The translations under genes and the position numbers were made by a program. A stretch of 64,000 bases of DNA, taken from positions 1,054,001 to 1,118,000 of the forward strand of contig BRON01000004.1 of NCBI GenBank assembly GCA_024345305.1. Reading direction: 5' to 3'. The notes under the pieces were generated by a model. The model was given only the letters and a program-made list of their open reading frames with translations, did no database searches and was not told where the DNA came from. Below are positions 21,979 to 32,457 of the stretch, piece by piece. The number at the start of each line of letters is the position of its first letter. Positions within the stretch are counted from its first letter, which is position 1. This DNA comes from Mrakia gelida. Its lineage: Eukaryota > Basidiomycota > Tremellomycetes > Cystofilobasidiales > Mrakiaceae.

Positions 21979-24900
21979 ATGACAGCTTCCCGACTACCTC
22001 ACTCTACTGCCACCACTCCAGCTTCATCTACAACTCAACAGCTTCACCCTGGAATCGATCTGAACCCTTCTACGGGCGCTTCCATCCTTCAAGCTCACTT
22101 GGAAGCTTGCTTCAAACGAGGTCAACTCTCAGACGTCAAGGTCAGAGTAGACAGGTTCGGGAGGGAGTACAGATTACACAAGGTCGTTCTCGCTCAGGCA
22201 GTGAGTCCTCTATACCTACGAGGGACCTCTTGCTAAGACGAGAGCTAGATCTGATCCTGGTTTCGTGTTTTGGCAGGCCTTCTTCTCGAGTCTCTTCACT
22301 GGAGGTTGGTCCGAGGAGGAAGGAGCGATTGGACGAGCTCAACAAGCACCAGGAGCAGGACCCTCCCTCGTCGAACCAAGTATGGGAGTCACTACCTCAG
22401 ATGGAGGGAGAGAGATAAATCTACAGATGTGAGTCGTCTCGTACATCTTTTCTTGCAGAGGGAGGGAAGGGGGGAAACGCCGAAGAGGAAGCAACGAGAG
22501 GTCGCACGATGTGGTTCCTTCCTTCGTCCTCTCGGCCCAGGAACCCTTTCTGGAGCCTTGCCCGAGACAATTCTCGACTTATTGGCATCACCATTTCGTA
22601 ATATACCTACAGTTTTAACGGACGAGCTGACTTCCCTCGCTGTTTTGTTGTGCAGGGACGATCCCAACATCTCTCGAGCCGCCTTCGAGATCCTCCTCTC
22701 GCGTCTCTACTCAACTGGACCTCCCCTCTTCGTTTCACCAATAACCCACCCAACTTCCCTCCATCCTCTCTCTCCTTCCTTCTCCCAAGCCACCACCCTC
22801 ACCTCTACCTCGATCCCTCCTCCTCTCTGCCTGGACGAAGCTCAACCGGCGACACCTCGGTTCTTGCTCTCCCTCCTCGCGACGTCCCTCTTCCTCGGCC
22901 TCCCGGGAGTCACCCAGGGAGTTCTGGGACTCATCATCGGGAGCATGAGTCCGTGGAGTGTCGGGGTCTACTTGGGGTTTGCGATCGGAAAGGGCGTGGG
23001 AGGGTGGGGAGGCGAGGAATGGGAGATTGGGGAGGATGGAGAGATCGAGGAGAAGGGCGGGAGAGGGTTGGAGGATCTGGGAGTCAGGGTCGAGGAGAGT
23101 GTTCTAGACGAAGAGGAAGTTTTGGAAGAGGAGAAGGAGGGTGGGAAGAGTGGTAGTGGAAGAGCAACCTCAGCTTCCAAGGAAGGAGTCAAGACCGAAT
23201 CGCCTTCGACCTCCGAGCTTCCCTCCTCGACCTCCTCCTCCTCCGTTCACCCAAACGACCGATCCCCAGAACCCAGCCGATCCAACTCCACCTCCACTCC
23301 TTCCAAACCAGTTCCCTCTCGAGCCTCCCTTCGCACAACCTCCTCCTCTTCCTCCCTCGCGTCCTCGAGGATCTCAGCCCTTCGCGACGAGGACGCGTCT
23401 TCGACCTTCTCCGCCGAGCAACAACTCTTCTTCTACGGGCCGACGTCGAACAGGATTGGAGAGGCGTGTGCTTGCTGGTTGGCAAGATGGTCGGTCGACA
23501 TCCTCGCGGTGGAGGAGAAGCTTTACCTTGCCGCAAAGAGGAACGAGAAGGTCGGAGGATCTAATCGAGGGAGGAAGGCATCAGCCGACGCGTCCAAGGG
23601 CAAAGGGAAGGCCTCCTCCTCCTCGGCTTCCCCATCCTCTTACTTCCCCTTCATCCCCGAATCCTCCTCTACCTCCTCCGCCTCTCGTCCTCGCCACCAA
23701 CAACCCTTCCACCCTCACCACCACAACCTCAACAACTCCCTTTCTTCTTCGGCCGACTTCCCACCCATCTTTTCCCTCGGAGGTCTCCCAGCACCCTGGC
23801 TTCGAGCCGTCATCTCGAGTGACGCGTTCTTCGTCAAGAACGAGATGGAACGGTACCGCGTCGCGAAGAGGGTGTACGATCTCAGGAGAGCGCAAAGGGA
23901 GGCGGTGAAGAAGGAGAACGGAGGGGCGGGAGATGAAAGGAGAGGGAGTTTCGAGACGGAGAGTGAGATGGAGGAGGGGGAGAAGGAAGAGGAGGAACAG
24001 GAGGCGGAGTTTGAAGGTGAGTTTTGCGAGGATCTGGAGCCAGTCGAGACGTTTGTTGAGCGTGAGAGATACTGATGTTCTCTCCATCTACTCGTGCTTA
24101 ATCTATACAGAACTGTTTGCGAAAGGGATCTACTACTCGCATATGGTTCGTTTTCCGCTTCTCTCTCTCATTTCGAGCTTCGTTCCTCCGTTCTGAGCGA
24201 GACGCGTCGAGGCTGACCTACCTTTCTTCGCTCTTGTTTTTGCTCCTCCCAGACGTTCGAAGAACTCGCCATCATCTCCCACGACATCAATCCCTCCACC
24301 TCTCTCCCCTACGCCCCTCTCGCCATCCTCCAAACCTCCAACTGGTCTCAACAAGAGCTCAAAACTCGCATCCTCTCCTCCGCCTCCCCAATCAGCAGCA
24401 ACCTCTCCTCCTCGCCCAACTCCTCAACTTCCTCCAACGACCTCGCTTCCGCTGCCTCGGCCGAACTGGGGATCAGCTCATCTACTACCGGAATCGTCCA
24501 TGACCTCGGCAAGGTCCTCGAACGAGAAGCTCGACGACGACGCAGATCTCGTTCCGTCAGCCAGAGCGCGTCGAGTCCCTACAGTCCCTCCACCTCCCGT
24601 CCCTTCGGATCCGTCTCTTCCTTCTCACCTTACGGAGCAACACCCAGCAGTCCACCCTCGTCCGCTCCTCTCTCACCTCTCGGTGGCGGAGGAGGAACTC
24701 CGAACTCGACCTTCTCAGCCCTCTCCCTCCTCCCGCCGATCTCGTCCTCCCCTTCCATCGCCGACACCAAACTCTACTGGCCCGTCCCAGGGGACGATAC
24801 CCATCGAATAGGAGACTACGGTGGTTTCCTTCCCCTGCCTCCTTCGGGACTCGCGACGACAGGGACGACGCCGCTCGGAGCGCCAGGAGGTTCAGGAGGA

Positions 24901-26168
24901 GGGAAGAAAACGACTGGCGCGGCGGGGGAGAGGGAGTTTTTCGGGGTGGGTAAAGGATGGAGGAGTGGGAGGGAGATTCTGGAAGGTGATCTTGGACCTG
25001 GAGGAGATGGAGGAGCAGCAGGAGTAGGAGGAACGGCTGCGGGAGGGGAGCAGATGTGGACGAAGTACGAGCCGTTCAGGTTCAGCGTCGAGTTCTGGGG
25101 GGTGGATAAGTTGAAGGAGAAGCAGAGGGAGTACTCGAATACGGTGTTCTACGCTGGGAGTTGTGAGTACATCTGATCTTGGCAATTCGACGCGTTCGCT
25201 GACCACTCGTCTTCGTCTCTTTCTCGCTCGTCTCTCAGACTTCAACGTGTACGCTCAAACGATCAAGAAGAAGGATCGTCAGATTCAACTCGGCATCTAC
25301 CTTCATCGACAGTCGATGCTCGAACCCAGTTCGTTCCTCTCTTGCACGACTCACTCGCACTCGCCTTCGCTGACCTCGTCTCGTCTCTGTCTGTCTCCTC
25401 AGCTCCCGTCGCCTCTGCTCCTCCAGTCTCCGCAGCTCCCACCACCGTCAATAACAACCCTCTTGCCGCCTCTCAGTCCCCGGCCAGCCCTCCAGGTTCG
25501 ACAGCAGTCCTCTCGACCTCGGCTCCAACCAACTCCTCCCACCTCAACCACATCCCCATCTCGAGATCCCTTTCCGGAACCAGCACTCCCATTGCCCACT
25601 CGCCTTCGATCTCTCCTCCTTCCGCTACCTCGTCTGGGTTCTCGATCGGGTCAGGGACGTCGACGCCAGCGAACGTACCGAGTGCTTCGTTCAGGGATCC
25701 GAGGAAGGTGAGTCGCGTTTCACGGACGAGACGCTCGAGGCACGAACGGCTTTCGCTGACCCCCTTCCCTCATTCCTCTTGATTCCTCTTCTCCTTTTCG
25801 TCGCAGGTCATCAAGTGCTACTTCTCCATCTCCTGCCCTTCAGCCCTCGGAACGGCACTCACAAGATTCAGCTCAGCTCCGGACGTTTTCTCCGTTTCCC
25901 AGTCCTGGGGGTGGAAATCCCAGTCGTTGAGGTCCGAGGAGTACCTTTCCGTTCTGCCCTCTCTCATGGAGATGAAGGAGAGCATCGAGGATGGAGTGAT
26001 GGGCTGGACGGGGACGATCGACGAGGCGACGTTCGGGAAGTTGCAGTCGCTGAGGGCTACGGTTCGTCCATTTCTATCCACGCCTTCTTTCTTTCGCGCG
26101 ATTTGAGTCCTTCGCTGACATCTTTCCTCCCCTTCCTCTCCGCTCAGGTCGTCGTCGGGCTCGTTTAG
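21979..26168 (+). CDS. large BTB/POZ domain protein (germ cell-less-like)
   Basis: BTB/POZ protein with long Ser-rich linkers, of a type conserved in basidiomycetes; possibly a Cullin-3 adaptor, by analogy only. The start MTASRLPHSTATTPASSTTQ at 21979 is followed by the BTB fold: AHLEACFKRGQLSDVKVRVD, REYRLHKVVLAQAAFFSSLF, and DDPNISRAAFEILLSRLYST. The middle has helical segments (TPRFLLSLLATSLFLGLPGV) and acidic and Ser-rich linkers. A conserved C-terminal region follows: YEPFRFSVEFWGVDKLKEKQ, YFNVYAQTIKKKDRQIQLGI, YLHRQS, then RDPRKVIKCYFSISCPSALG and VFSVSQSWGWKSQSLRSEEY. The stop is at 26166-26168. Introns at 24146, 25329 and 26062 start with GTTCGT. The last exon encodes only VVVGLV. The large acidic/Ser-rich inserts explain the size, roughly 1,100 residues. 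Confidence 0.82.
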
Positions 26169-26559
26169 ATGTCGCCTCCATCTGTTTCCTTCTCTCGCTC
26201 TCTTTTGCTCACTTTTCCTTCTTTCACAATCTCCTTCCCTCTCTGAACGACCACCCACTCTTTATACATACCCGTTCATCTGACGACTCGATACCTAGCT
26301 TCTCCTCCTGCCTCTCCCTCCCCCCTCTCCCCTCTCTTTCCTAACGACCCGACGCTCGACGTAACGCTTTCTCTCGTCCTTTTCTATGGTTCCCTCCCTC
26401 GCTCACTTTATCGTTTCGCTCTCCTCTTGACGTGCTTGATGGTCTTTTTTCTACTCCTTATCGGTGATGTGATGCTCGTCGAAACTCGACGAAGGAGCTT
26501 CAGAGCGAGGGAAGAGTGCTTCGTTCGAAGATCGAGATAAAGAAGCGCCGTGTCTTGAA

Positions 26560-26605
26560 GCTGCATGGTCTAGTATCTCTCTCTAGACTGCTACGCTCAT
26601 GCAGC
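26560..26605. repeat. imperfect inverted repeat / hairpin
   Basis: Left arm GCTGCATG (26560-26567) plus GTCTAG (26568-26573). Right arm CTAGAC (26583-26588), a 9-base bulge, then CATGCAGC (26598-26605). The two arms give 14 base pairs around a short loop. It may be a 3' UTR structure or the remnant of a mobile element end. Confidence 0.5.
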
Positions 26606-26664
26606 CCAGCAAAAACGGGGACGAAGGAGGTGTTTGAGCGAACAGAAGGGCGCGACGGGTTGAC

Positions 26665-26945
26665 GACGCGTGGAGATGGCTGGTTCTCGGTTCGACGCGA
26701 AACCGGCGCATTCTTCGCACGCAGCAGCAAAAATCTAACACGTCCAGGAAGCCGAATAAACTACTCGAGACCGGAATCGAACCAAAGTCGTATCTACTGC
26801 ATTCTTTTGGTTGTTGGATTGGAAGAGGAAGAGGAGGAAGTGGGAATCGGAAAGGGACGTCGTAGCCCAGTAGGCCCGCCGCGTCCCTGGTATAAGTTCT
26901 TGACTCGTTCACCATATCCCCAGAGGTGAAAGTCTGGAAGCGACT
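26665..26945 (-). repeat. dispersed repeat copy B with Pol III B-box-like sequence
   Basis: Reverse-oriented partner of copy A (18570-18835). On the minus strand it carries GGGCTACGACGTCCCTTTCC (within 26868-26834) and GGTTCGATTCC (26783-26773), followed by TTCCTGGACG and then TCGCGTCGAACCGAGAACCA with CATCTC next. The order and spacing match copy A, with substitutions and small indels, so the copies are diverged. Boundaries are approximate. Confidence 0.55.
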
Positions 26946-27100
26946 TGAGGCTCGAGCTTTCGGGAAACTCTGGGGAAGATAGGAGCGTGGCTGTCCCTTT
27001 CGTTAAGACGCGTCGTACTCTTCCGTTTTCCTTCCCTTCCCTTCCTGTCTCCGCTCGTCAAACCAAAAGAGCATAGCGATCAAAACTTATCACAAGTACG

Positions 27101-28256
27101 CTATCTGACCTTCACCTTGATCTGATCTAGCACCTTCCTCTTCAACTCAGGGCTGCCTCCCTCGATTTCTTGGTGAAGTCGTCTCAGGACCTCTTCCTTA
27201 TCCTCCTCCCTCTCCACCAAGACGAACACTTCTGTGGGGTCTGGTAGAGGAAGGTCCCCAATCATAGAGTCCACGAGATCTATAAACTCTACATCGTCTC
27301 GTCTAGGAAGGTCGAACGTCACGCGACGAAGATTCCAGCCGAGTCGTTTCGCAGTGTACCCCAACGACTCCTCTACCACTCTGACCGAGACGAGATGAAT
27401 TGTCTGTAGTGAGGTGAAGCTTGAGGATTCGAAGAAAGCACTGGCGCTGACGTTCCTGGATGCTTCGACGACGAGGTGGCGAGGGTTGAAGAATGGATCG
27501 AGGTGGACGAGTTCGAGGGGAGGAGCGGCGTCGAAGGATGGGTTTGTGATGGAGATCTTGAGGTGTTGCACGACCAGAGGGGAGTTCAAAGGCACCCGAT
27601 CGAGACATAGATCCAAGTAGCTGTATCGCTCGAGGTCCTCGAAGGAGTAGTCGAGGGAGATGTCTCGGATCTGGGAGAGGGAGAGGAAAGGAGCCGTTTG
27701 AAGAGAGGGAGGCGAGGTCTGTTGCGTTCGAGCAGGAAGAGGTCAGGGTGGGAGTTTCTAAGACGGACAGATGGAGAGACACATGAGCTCACCCTGGGAG
27801 AGAAGAGAAGCTCAAGGCCTTCGAATCCCTGGATGTGGACGTCCTCGTACAAGATGGGGGAGGAGAGCTCGAGGAAGGCGAGCGAGACTTGAGCCGTCTT
27901 TGCGAGAGTGGAGGGATCGCAGAACCGAAGGATGTCGTTCTTGACTTCGAGAGGGAGGTAAGGGAGAGGAGAAGAGAGGGTGGACGTGTTCGAGTGTGTT
28001 GAAGATTTGATGGGAGGGCGACGAAGCTGGTCGTTAAGAGGGAGGGAGGAAGGTCAGCTCGCTTTCGAGCTCACCCAAGGCTCACCCTTTTGCCTTCTTC
28101 CTCTCGCTCACCTTTCTCGAGATCTCGAGAACAACTTTTGCGATATACGACCTCCTCACGTCCTCGGTCGCCTTTCCTTCCTCTCGACTCCATATCAAGA
28201 CCGATATCTAGCTCCAGACGAACCTCGAGTGGCAGAGAAGTCTGTAAGCTCGACAT
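27101..28256 (-). CDS. F-box-like/leucine-rich-repeat protein
   Basis: Fast-evolving F-box family typical of basidiomycete yeasts, probably an SCF ubiquitin-ligase adaptor. The supported part is LPYLPLEVKNDILRFCDPST and LAKTAQVSLAFLELSSPILY (F-box-like), then EDVHIQGFEGLELLFSPR, and leucine-rich segments such as ISLDYSFEDLERYSYLDLCL, LEYLDPFF-like strands and SLQTIHLVSVRVVEESLGYT, ending with the stop at 27101. The first exon is weakly supported. An ATG at 28256 opens 57 codons (MSSLQTSLPLEVRLELDIGL...) that join at 28086 to 28026 in phase with no stop. That exon could instead be upstream noncoding sequence, with the true start elsewhere. The neighbour at 28345 is divergent and of the same family type. 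Confidence 0.6.
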
Positions 28257-28344
28257 CTCCTCCCTTCGTTGCTTCCCTCCCTCCTCCTCCCTGCCTCCAT
28301 TTCTTGCCTTTCTTCGCTAATCCCCTTTCTTTCACCTGCAGAGC

Positions 28345-29616
28345 ATGGAAGTCAAAACACCCTCGTCGTCGTTATCCTCTGACTTCACTCCAAACGTTCC
28401 CTGGGAGATCGTCCTCGCCATCGTCCGCGAAACGGACGACCCTTCAACTCTCGCCTCCTTCTCCCTCGTCTGCTTCCCCCTCCTCAAGGTCGCAGGGCCT
28501 CTCTTATGGCGAGATCTTCTCATAGACTCCTACTTCAAGATGGCCTGCTTGTTCCACGAGGTGAGAGAACGCTCGTTCTTCCTGAGCGCGACTCAGTACA
28601 AAGGTCTCAAAAGACGAACAACGAAAGCTCACGCTCCTCCTCCTTCGCCCCTCCCTTTCCTCTCCCATCCTGTCACAGCCGTCCCCACCACCTCACACCT
28701 CCTCCCGACTCCATCCTTGCATAGGTGTCCACCTCATCCTCAACCTCCACTTCAACCTTCCTCCTCCCCCCTCGGACCCTCTCCTCCAAGACCCTCGCCT
28801 TCGCTCCCCGCGCCGGCGTCTCCCCAACCCTGGTTTCCATCTCCCCATCAACCATCTCATCCTCGAATGGAGGTCCAACGAGCCCGTCGATTACCAACTT
28901 CACGCCTTCGCCCACTTCAATCCAAAGACCTACTCCCGGATCTACACTCCGGCGAAGGAGGACGCGTTCTACGACATGGTCGAGTCGAGCCAATCATCCA
29001 TGATCGACGCTTTCTCGAGGTGGACGAGGTTGTTCAAAACCTCATCCAGTGGAGTCCTTCACTGCGAGAAGAACCTCTGGCCAGGGTTCGAGAACTCGAG
29101 GGTCTGGCTTTCGTTCACGGGAGGATCGGTCGAACAGCAGCCTTACCTCGTCTTCGACTTTAGGAGGAGCGCGAGGGAAGGGTTCGACGAGAGGGCGAAG
29201 AAGGCTGGGTTTGATGAGGAAGACGCTTGGTTGAGTCTTGTGAGGGAGTTGGATGTCAGGGGGGTAGGAGAGTGCACGCAGTTGTGCGACGGTGGTGTTG
29301 AAATCTTGGTGTCGGAGAAAGGGGACGAGCAGAGGTTGCTTGCGGTGTTGAGTCGGCTGGACGGAGTGAGAGAGCAGAGGAGGAAGTACAAGGTTACGTT
29401 GGGAGATGAATTCGTGAGTGGTCGTTTTCATCTTGAGTCGTCTGTGCGCGATGAAGATCCATTTCTGACCCGTCTCGCTCCCTTCGATCGCGACCCTTCT
29501 TCCCTCCCTCTTCCGTATGCGTTCTCTTTCAACAGAACATCCATCAACACATCGGCCCAGATACGAGATTACCAGCACCTCCTCGACTACCTCCTCTCAT
29601 CCTTGGAGGGCACTGA
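28345..29616 (+). CDS. F-box-like protein
   Basis: F-box family protein, divergent from the gene at 27101-28256. The ATG at 28345 begins MEVKTPSSSLSSDFTPNVPW, and the F-box-like segment is VPWEIVLAIVRETDDPSTLA followed by SFSLVCFPLLKVAGPLLWRD. The body is leucine and aromatic rich (DAFYDMVESSQSSMIDAFSR, GVGECTQLCDGGVEILVSEK). A last intron after GDEF at about 29412 joins to NIHQHIGPDTRLPAPPRLPP, with the stop at 29614-29616. The first intron is uncertain. The obvious GTGAGA donor after LFHE leaves the wrong phase for the downstream frame, while a weaker GTCTCA donor after QYK keeps it. Some disturbance of the gene cannot be excluded. Confidence 0.55.
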
Positions 29617-29928
29617 GCGAGTCTCGAAAAGGACGAGTCGTCGGATCGAGTAGACTATTAGATCTCGTGCGTGCGCGTCGATTGTTCAGTAGATAAAAGA
29701 CAGAAGATGAATTCAACAGAGGAAGATGGCTCGGAGCGATAAGCTTTGCCTGCTGGGATCCGAGAAACTGGAATAGAGCGAGGACGCCCGCAAGGGAGAC
29801 AGAGTCGCAGGCGTCTCGACGTTTCGTTCTCGCTTCATTCCTGCAAAGAGCAATGACCACATCTATACAAGCTTTCTGGCGCAAAAAGGGGAAAATCTAG
29901 TACAACTTGAGACAACGACCGTCGAACT
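29617..29928. other. convergent 3' region, no gene seen
   Basis: About 310 bases between the stops of the F-box gene (+) and URC4 (-). No recognisable feature beyond AT-richer UTR-like sequence. Confidence 0.4.
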
Positions 29929-31982
29929 TTAGAAAACGGTACCGTCCGAGACGATCTCGAGAGGAGGTCCCGAACCCTTGTCTCCTCGGAGAGCCTTCGC
30001 GATCTCCCTTCCTCCCTTCCAGGTCGCGCTCTCGAGGACCTGAGCGGTAGTGAGGCTGGGAGCGTTGAGGTGGATTCGAAGAGCAGCTGCGATCTTGTCC
30101 CTGCAGGATCGAGACGAAGAAGAGAAACGAAGGAAGGTCAGCGACGCGTCGACGAAAGGGAGGAGGAAAGAGCTCGGACGAACAGAGCGATAACGGTGAC
30201 GGCTCGCCACTCGATGACGGCTCCGTGGGAGACTTCGATCCGAGGGATGGTGGATGGGGAGGAGGAGGTAGCGTAGTCGGCGGGAGTGAAGGCGGAGGTT
30301 TTGAGGGTGAGGAAACCGAGGTCGATGAGGAGACCACCTGAGAGGAAAGAGGAGGGTTTGAGGTTAGCTTTTGACACAAAGGTGCGCACAGAGTACTGGT
30401 TGGGATTGAGCGAACCGTTTCGGTACTCGGGAAGACCTGAAAATTGAGGGAGAAAGAAGGAGAACAGTCAGTCGCGTGCGGGTCAGGAAGAGGAGGAGGA
30501 GGATGAGAATCGGAAACTCACCAGTCTGGTCATCCCGTCCCTGAATCTTCCACCCGAGAATCTTCTCGATTGGCTCAAGAAGCGAGTACGTCAACCACTG
30601 GCTGAGCTTGTGGAAAGGAACGCTGCGAAAGAAGAGCGAGACCAAGAGCAAAGCATCGAGAGTCAGTTCAGCGAACCCTTCGTCCCTCTCTCGCACGCAG
30701 AACTCAAAGAAGGTTAGTTTGACTCACATGCTGTTCTCCTCAGTTCTCTCAGCACCCCTCGACTCTCCCAAAGCCTCGCAAACCCACGCGTCTCCGAGCG
30801 AAACACCATTGAGCTTCGTCCTCGCGGCAGGCCAAACGGGTCCGAAACCGTCCAAAACGATGGTCCAGAGGGAGGAGACATGAACGCTTTGGTCGAAAGA
30901 TGGGGAGGAGGAGAGGAAATCTGAAGCACAGGGAGTGAAGTGAGAGACGAACTCTTCAGCGAAGGAACGAGAAGCGGGCTGAATGAGAGATGGTCGAAGG
31001 CAGAATCGCTGCGACTTACCGAGCATGTTTCCAGGACGAGCCTCAGACCCGGTTCCGAAGATCTCAGGACTGGCTTCGAGAGCGACGGCGAGGTTGAGGA
31101 GGAGCTGGGATCGACCCTCGAGGCCGGACATGGGGTTGGCTTCGGTGACCTGGAGAGCCTCTCCTACTTTGGCGACCGAAAGGGCTTTGAGACCAGCAGC
31201 TGAACGAGAGAAGGGTCAAAGGTGGATGATGAGAGGTACGAGTCAGCACCAGGCTGATCGATACAACCGTTTGCCGCCTTCGAGCGACGAGATCATAGGT
31301 GAAAGGAAGGAAGAGCGAGCTCACCGTTGACCTCGTACTGCTTCCCTTCGATAGCTGAGAAACCTCCCTTCTCGAAGAACTCCAAGCTTCCAACACCCAA
31401 ACCCTCACTCCTCCCAATCTGCTCTCCACTCTTGGCGGTGTACTTCCAGACGTCTCCCGCTCCAGCGTCGAGGAGGACGGAAACGACGAAGAGATCGAGG
31501 AGTCGCTTCGCTATCTCGAGGGGAGTGAGCGAAGGGTCGGCTTGCCACGAAGCGAGGAGGGGACCGAGGAGATCAGGGTTGGAAGGGGTGCAGAAGTGTC
31601 TCCATCGAGAGTGAGGAGGGATCTACAGAACGGAGGGGGAAAGGAGGAAGTGATGAGCTTGAGCGAAGGGGAGGGAGATGAAGGGCATGAGCTCGAGGAG
31701 GTGGGGAGGACGAACGGAGCTGTAGTTGGTTCCGAAGTCCCTCTGCGGATCCAAGAAATATACGATAAGGTCAGTATGGAGCTCTTTATCGCCTGAGAAG
31801 AAAGAAGAGGAACGAACGGTGATGATTTTGCCTGTGAACTCGACGACGTCTGCGAGCTTATCCTCGTGAAGATCGAAGTACTTGAGCTCGCCCTTCTGAG
31901 CAAGAGCGTAGATCTCGGAACACCTCTCTCGCACAGCGGGGAGGGTTCGAAGGTAGGAAGGTCCGGAAGTAGGGGAGGACAT
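29929..31982 (-). CDS. URC4: uracil catabolism protein Urc4 (DUF1688 family)
   Basis: DUF1688/URC4 family, required in the fungal URC pathway of pyrimidine degradation; its exact reaction is not settled. The ATG at 31982 starts MSSPTSGPSYLRTLPAVRER followed by CSEIYALAQKGELKYFDLHE. Family blocks follow: VPPHSRWRHFC-like and GPLLASWQADPSLTPLEIAK, RLLDLFVVSVLLDAGAGDVW (with KYTAKSGEQIGRSEGL), LLLNLAVALEASPEIFG, DGFGPVWPAARTKLNGVSLG, then VPFHKLSQWLTYSLLEPIEK, LPEYRNGGLLIDLGFL and a C-terminus EIVSDGTVF at 29929. Length and order match the family. No URC1 partner lies in the window. Upstream at 32119-31988 there may be a 5' UTR intron (GTAAGC ... CAG). Confidence 0.85.
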
Positions 31983-32457
31983 CTGAGAAGACTAGACGAA
32001 AGCAGGGAGGGAGCAGCACCACAGGGAGGAGGGCGGCGGAGGAAGGGAGGAGAGGGCGAAAGGAGGGGTCAGAGCTCGTCTAAGGTTGCGGTAGAACAGA
32101 GGAGTCAAGAAGGGCTTACCAGGGGCAGTGTCGAAGTCTGTGGGTAGTTTGTATGAGGAGATGATGGGAGAGAGAGGAGAAGAAGGAGGACCACTGAGGC
32201 TGGAAAACGTCGAGCTCAACTCGCCCGCGTCCTTCGACCCGTTCTCCGCCGGGTTCGCTCAAACTCCTCCTGCCTTCCCCCTTCGCCTATTTTCCTGAAC
32301 GAGAAGCCAGATCTCGCAAAGGAATCATGAATTATCGTCTGGCTCTCGATGACAAGATCCTTTGCATCCCGAAAATCCGAACGAGCTTGCTTTTTTTGCC
32401 GCGTCGCCTTCTCTCGTCTCGCGTTGCAGTGCATCAAATCCGCCCCTCCTCTCCCAA
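31983..32457. other. URC4 5' region
   Basis: About 475 bases. A minus-strand frame (MSSTFSSLSGPPSSPL..., 32219-31992) stops 10 bases before the URC4 ATG and could be an upstream ORF or part of a 5' UTR with an intron. It does not splice in phase into URC4. Confidence 0.4.

Larger units (their letters stand above)
26169..27100. other. intergenic, contains hairpin and repeat copy B
   Basis: About 930 bases between the convergent BTB (+) and F-box (-) stops. It holds the inverted repeat at 26560-26605 and the repeat copy B at 26665-26945. No protein gene is supported; GACGCGTC occurs near 27007-27014. Confidence 0.5.

Noticed and set aside
22270..24075. 601-residue frame beginning MAGLLLESLHWRL
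   Set aside because: Its first part is a false frame before the true intron; only the downstream part belongs to the BTB protein.
31992..32219. Possible extra first exon of URC4
   Set aside because: Its donor phase does not fit the URC4 frame; the family usually starts near the ATG at 31982.
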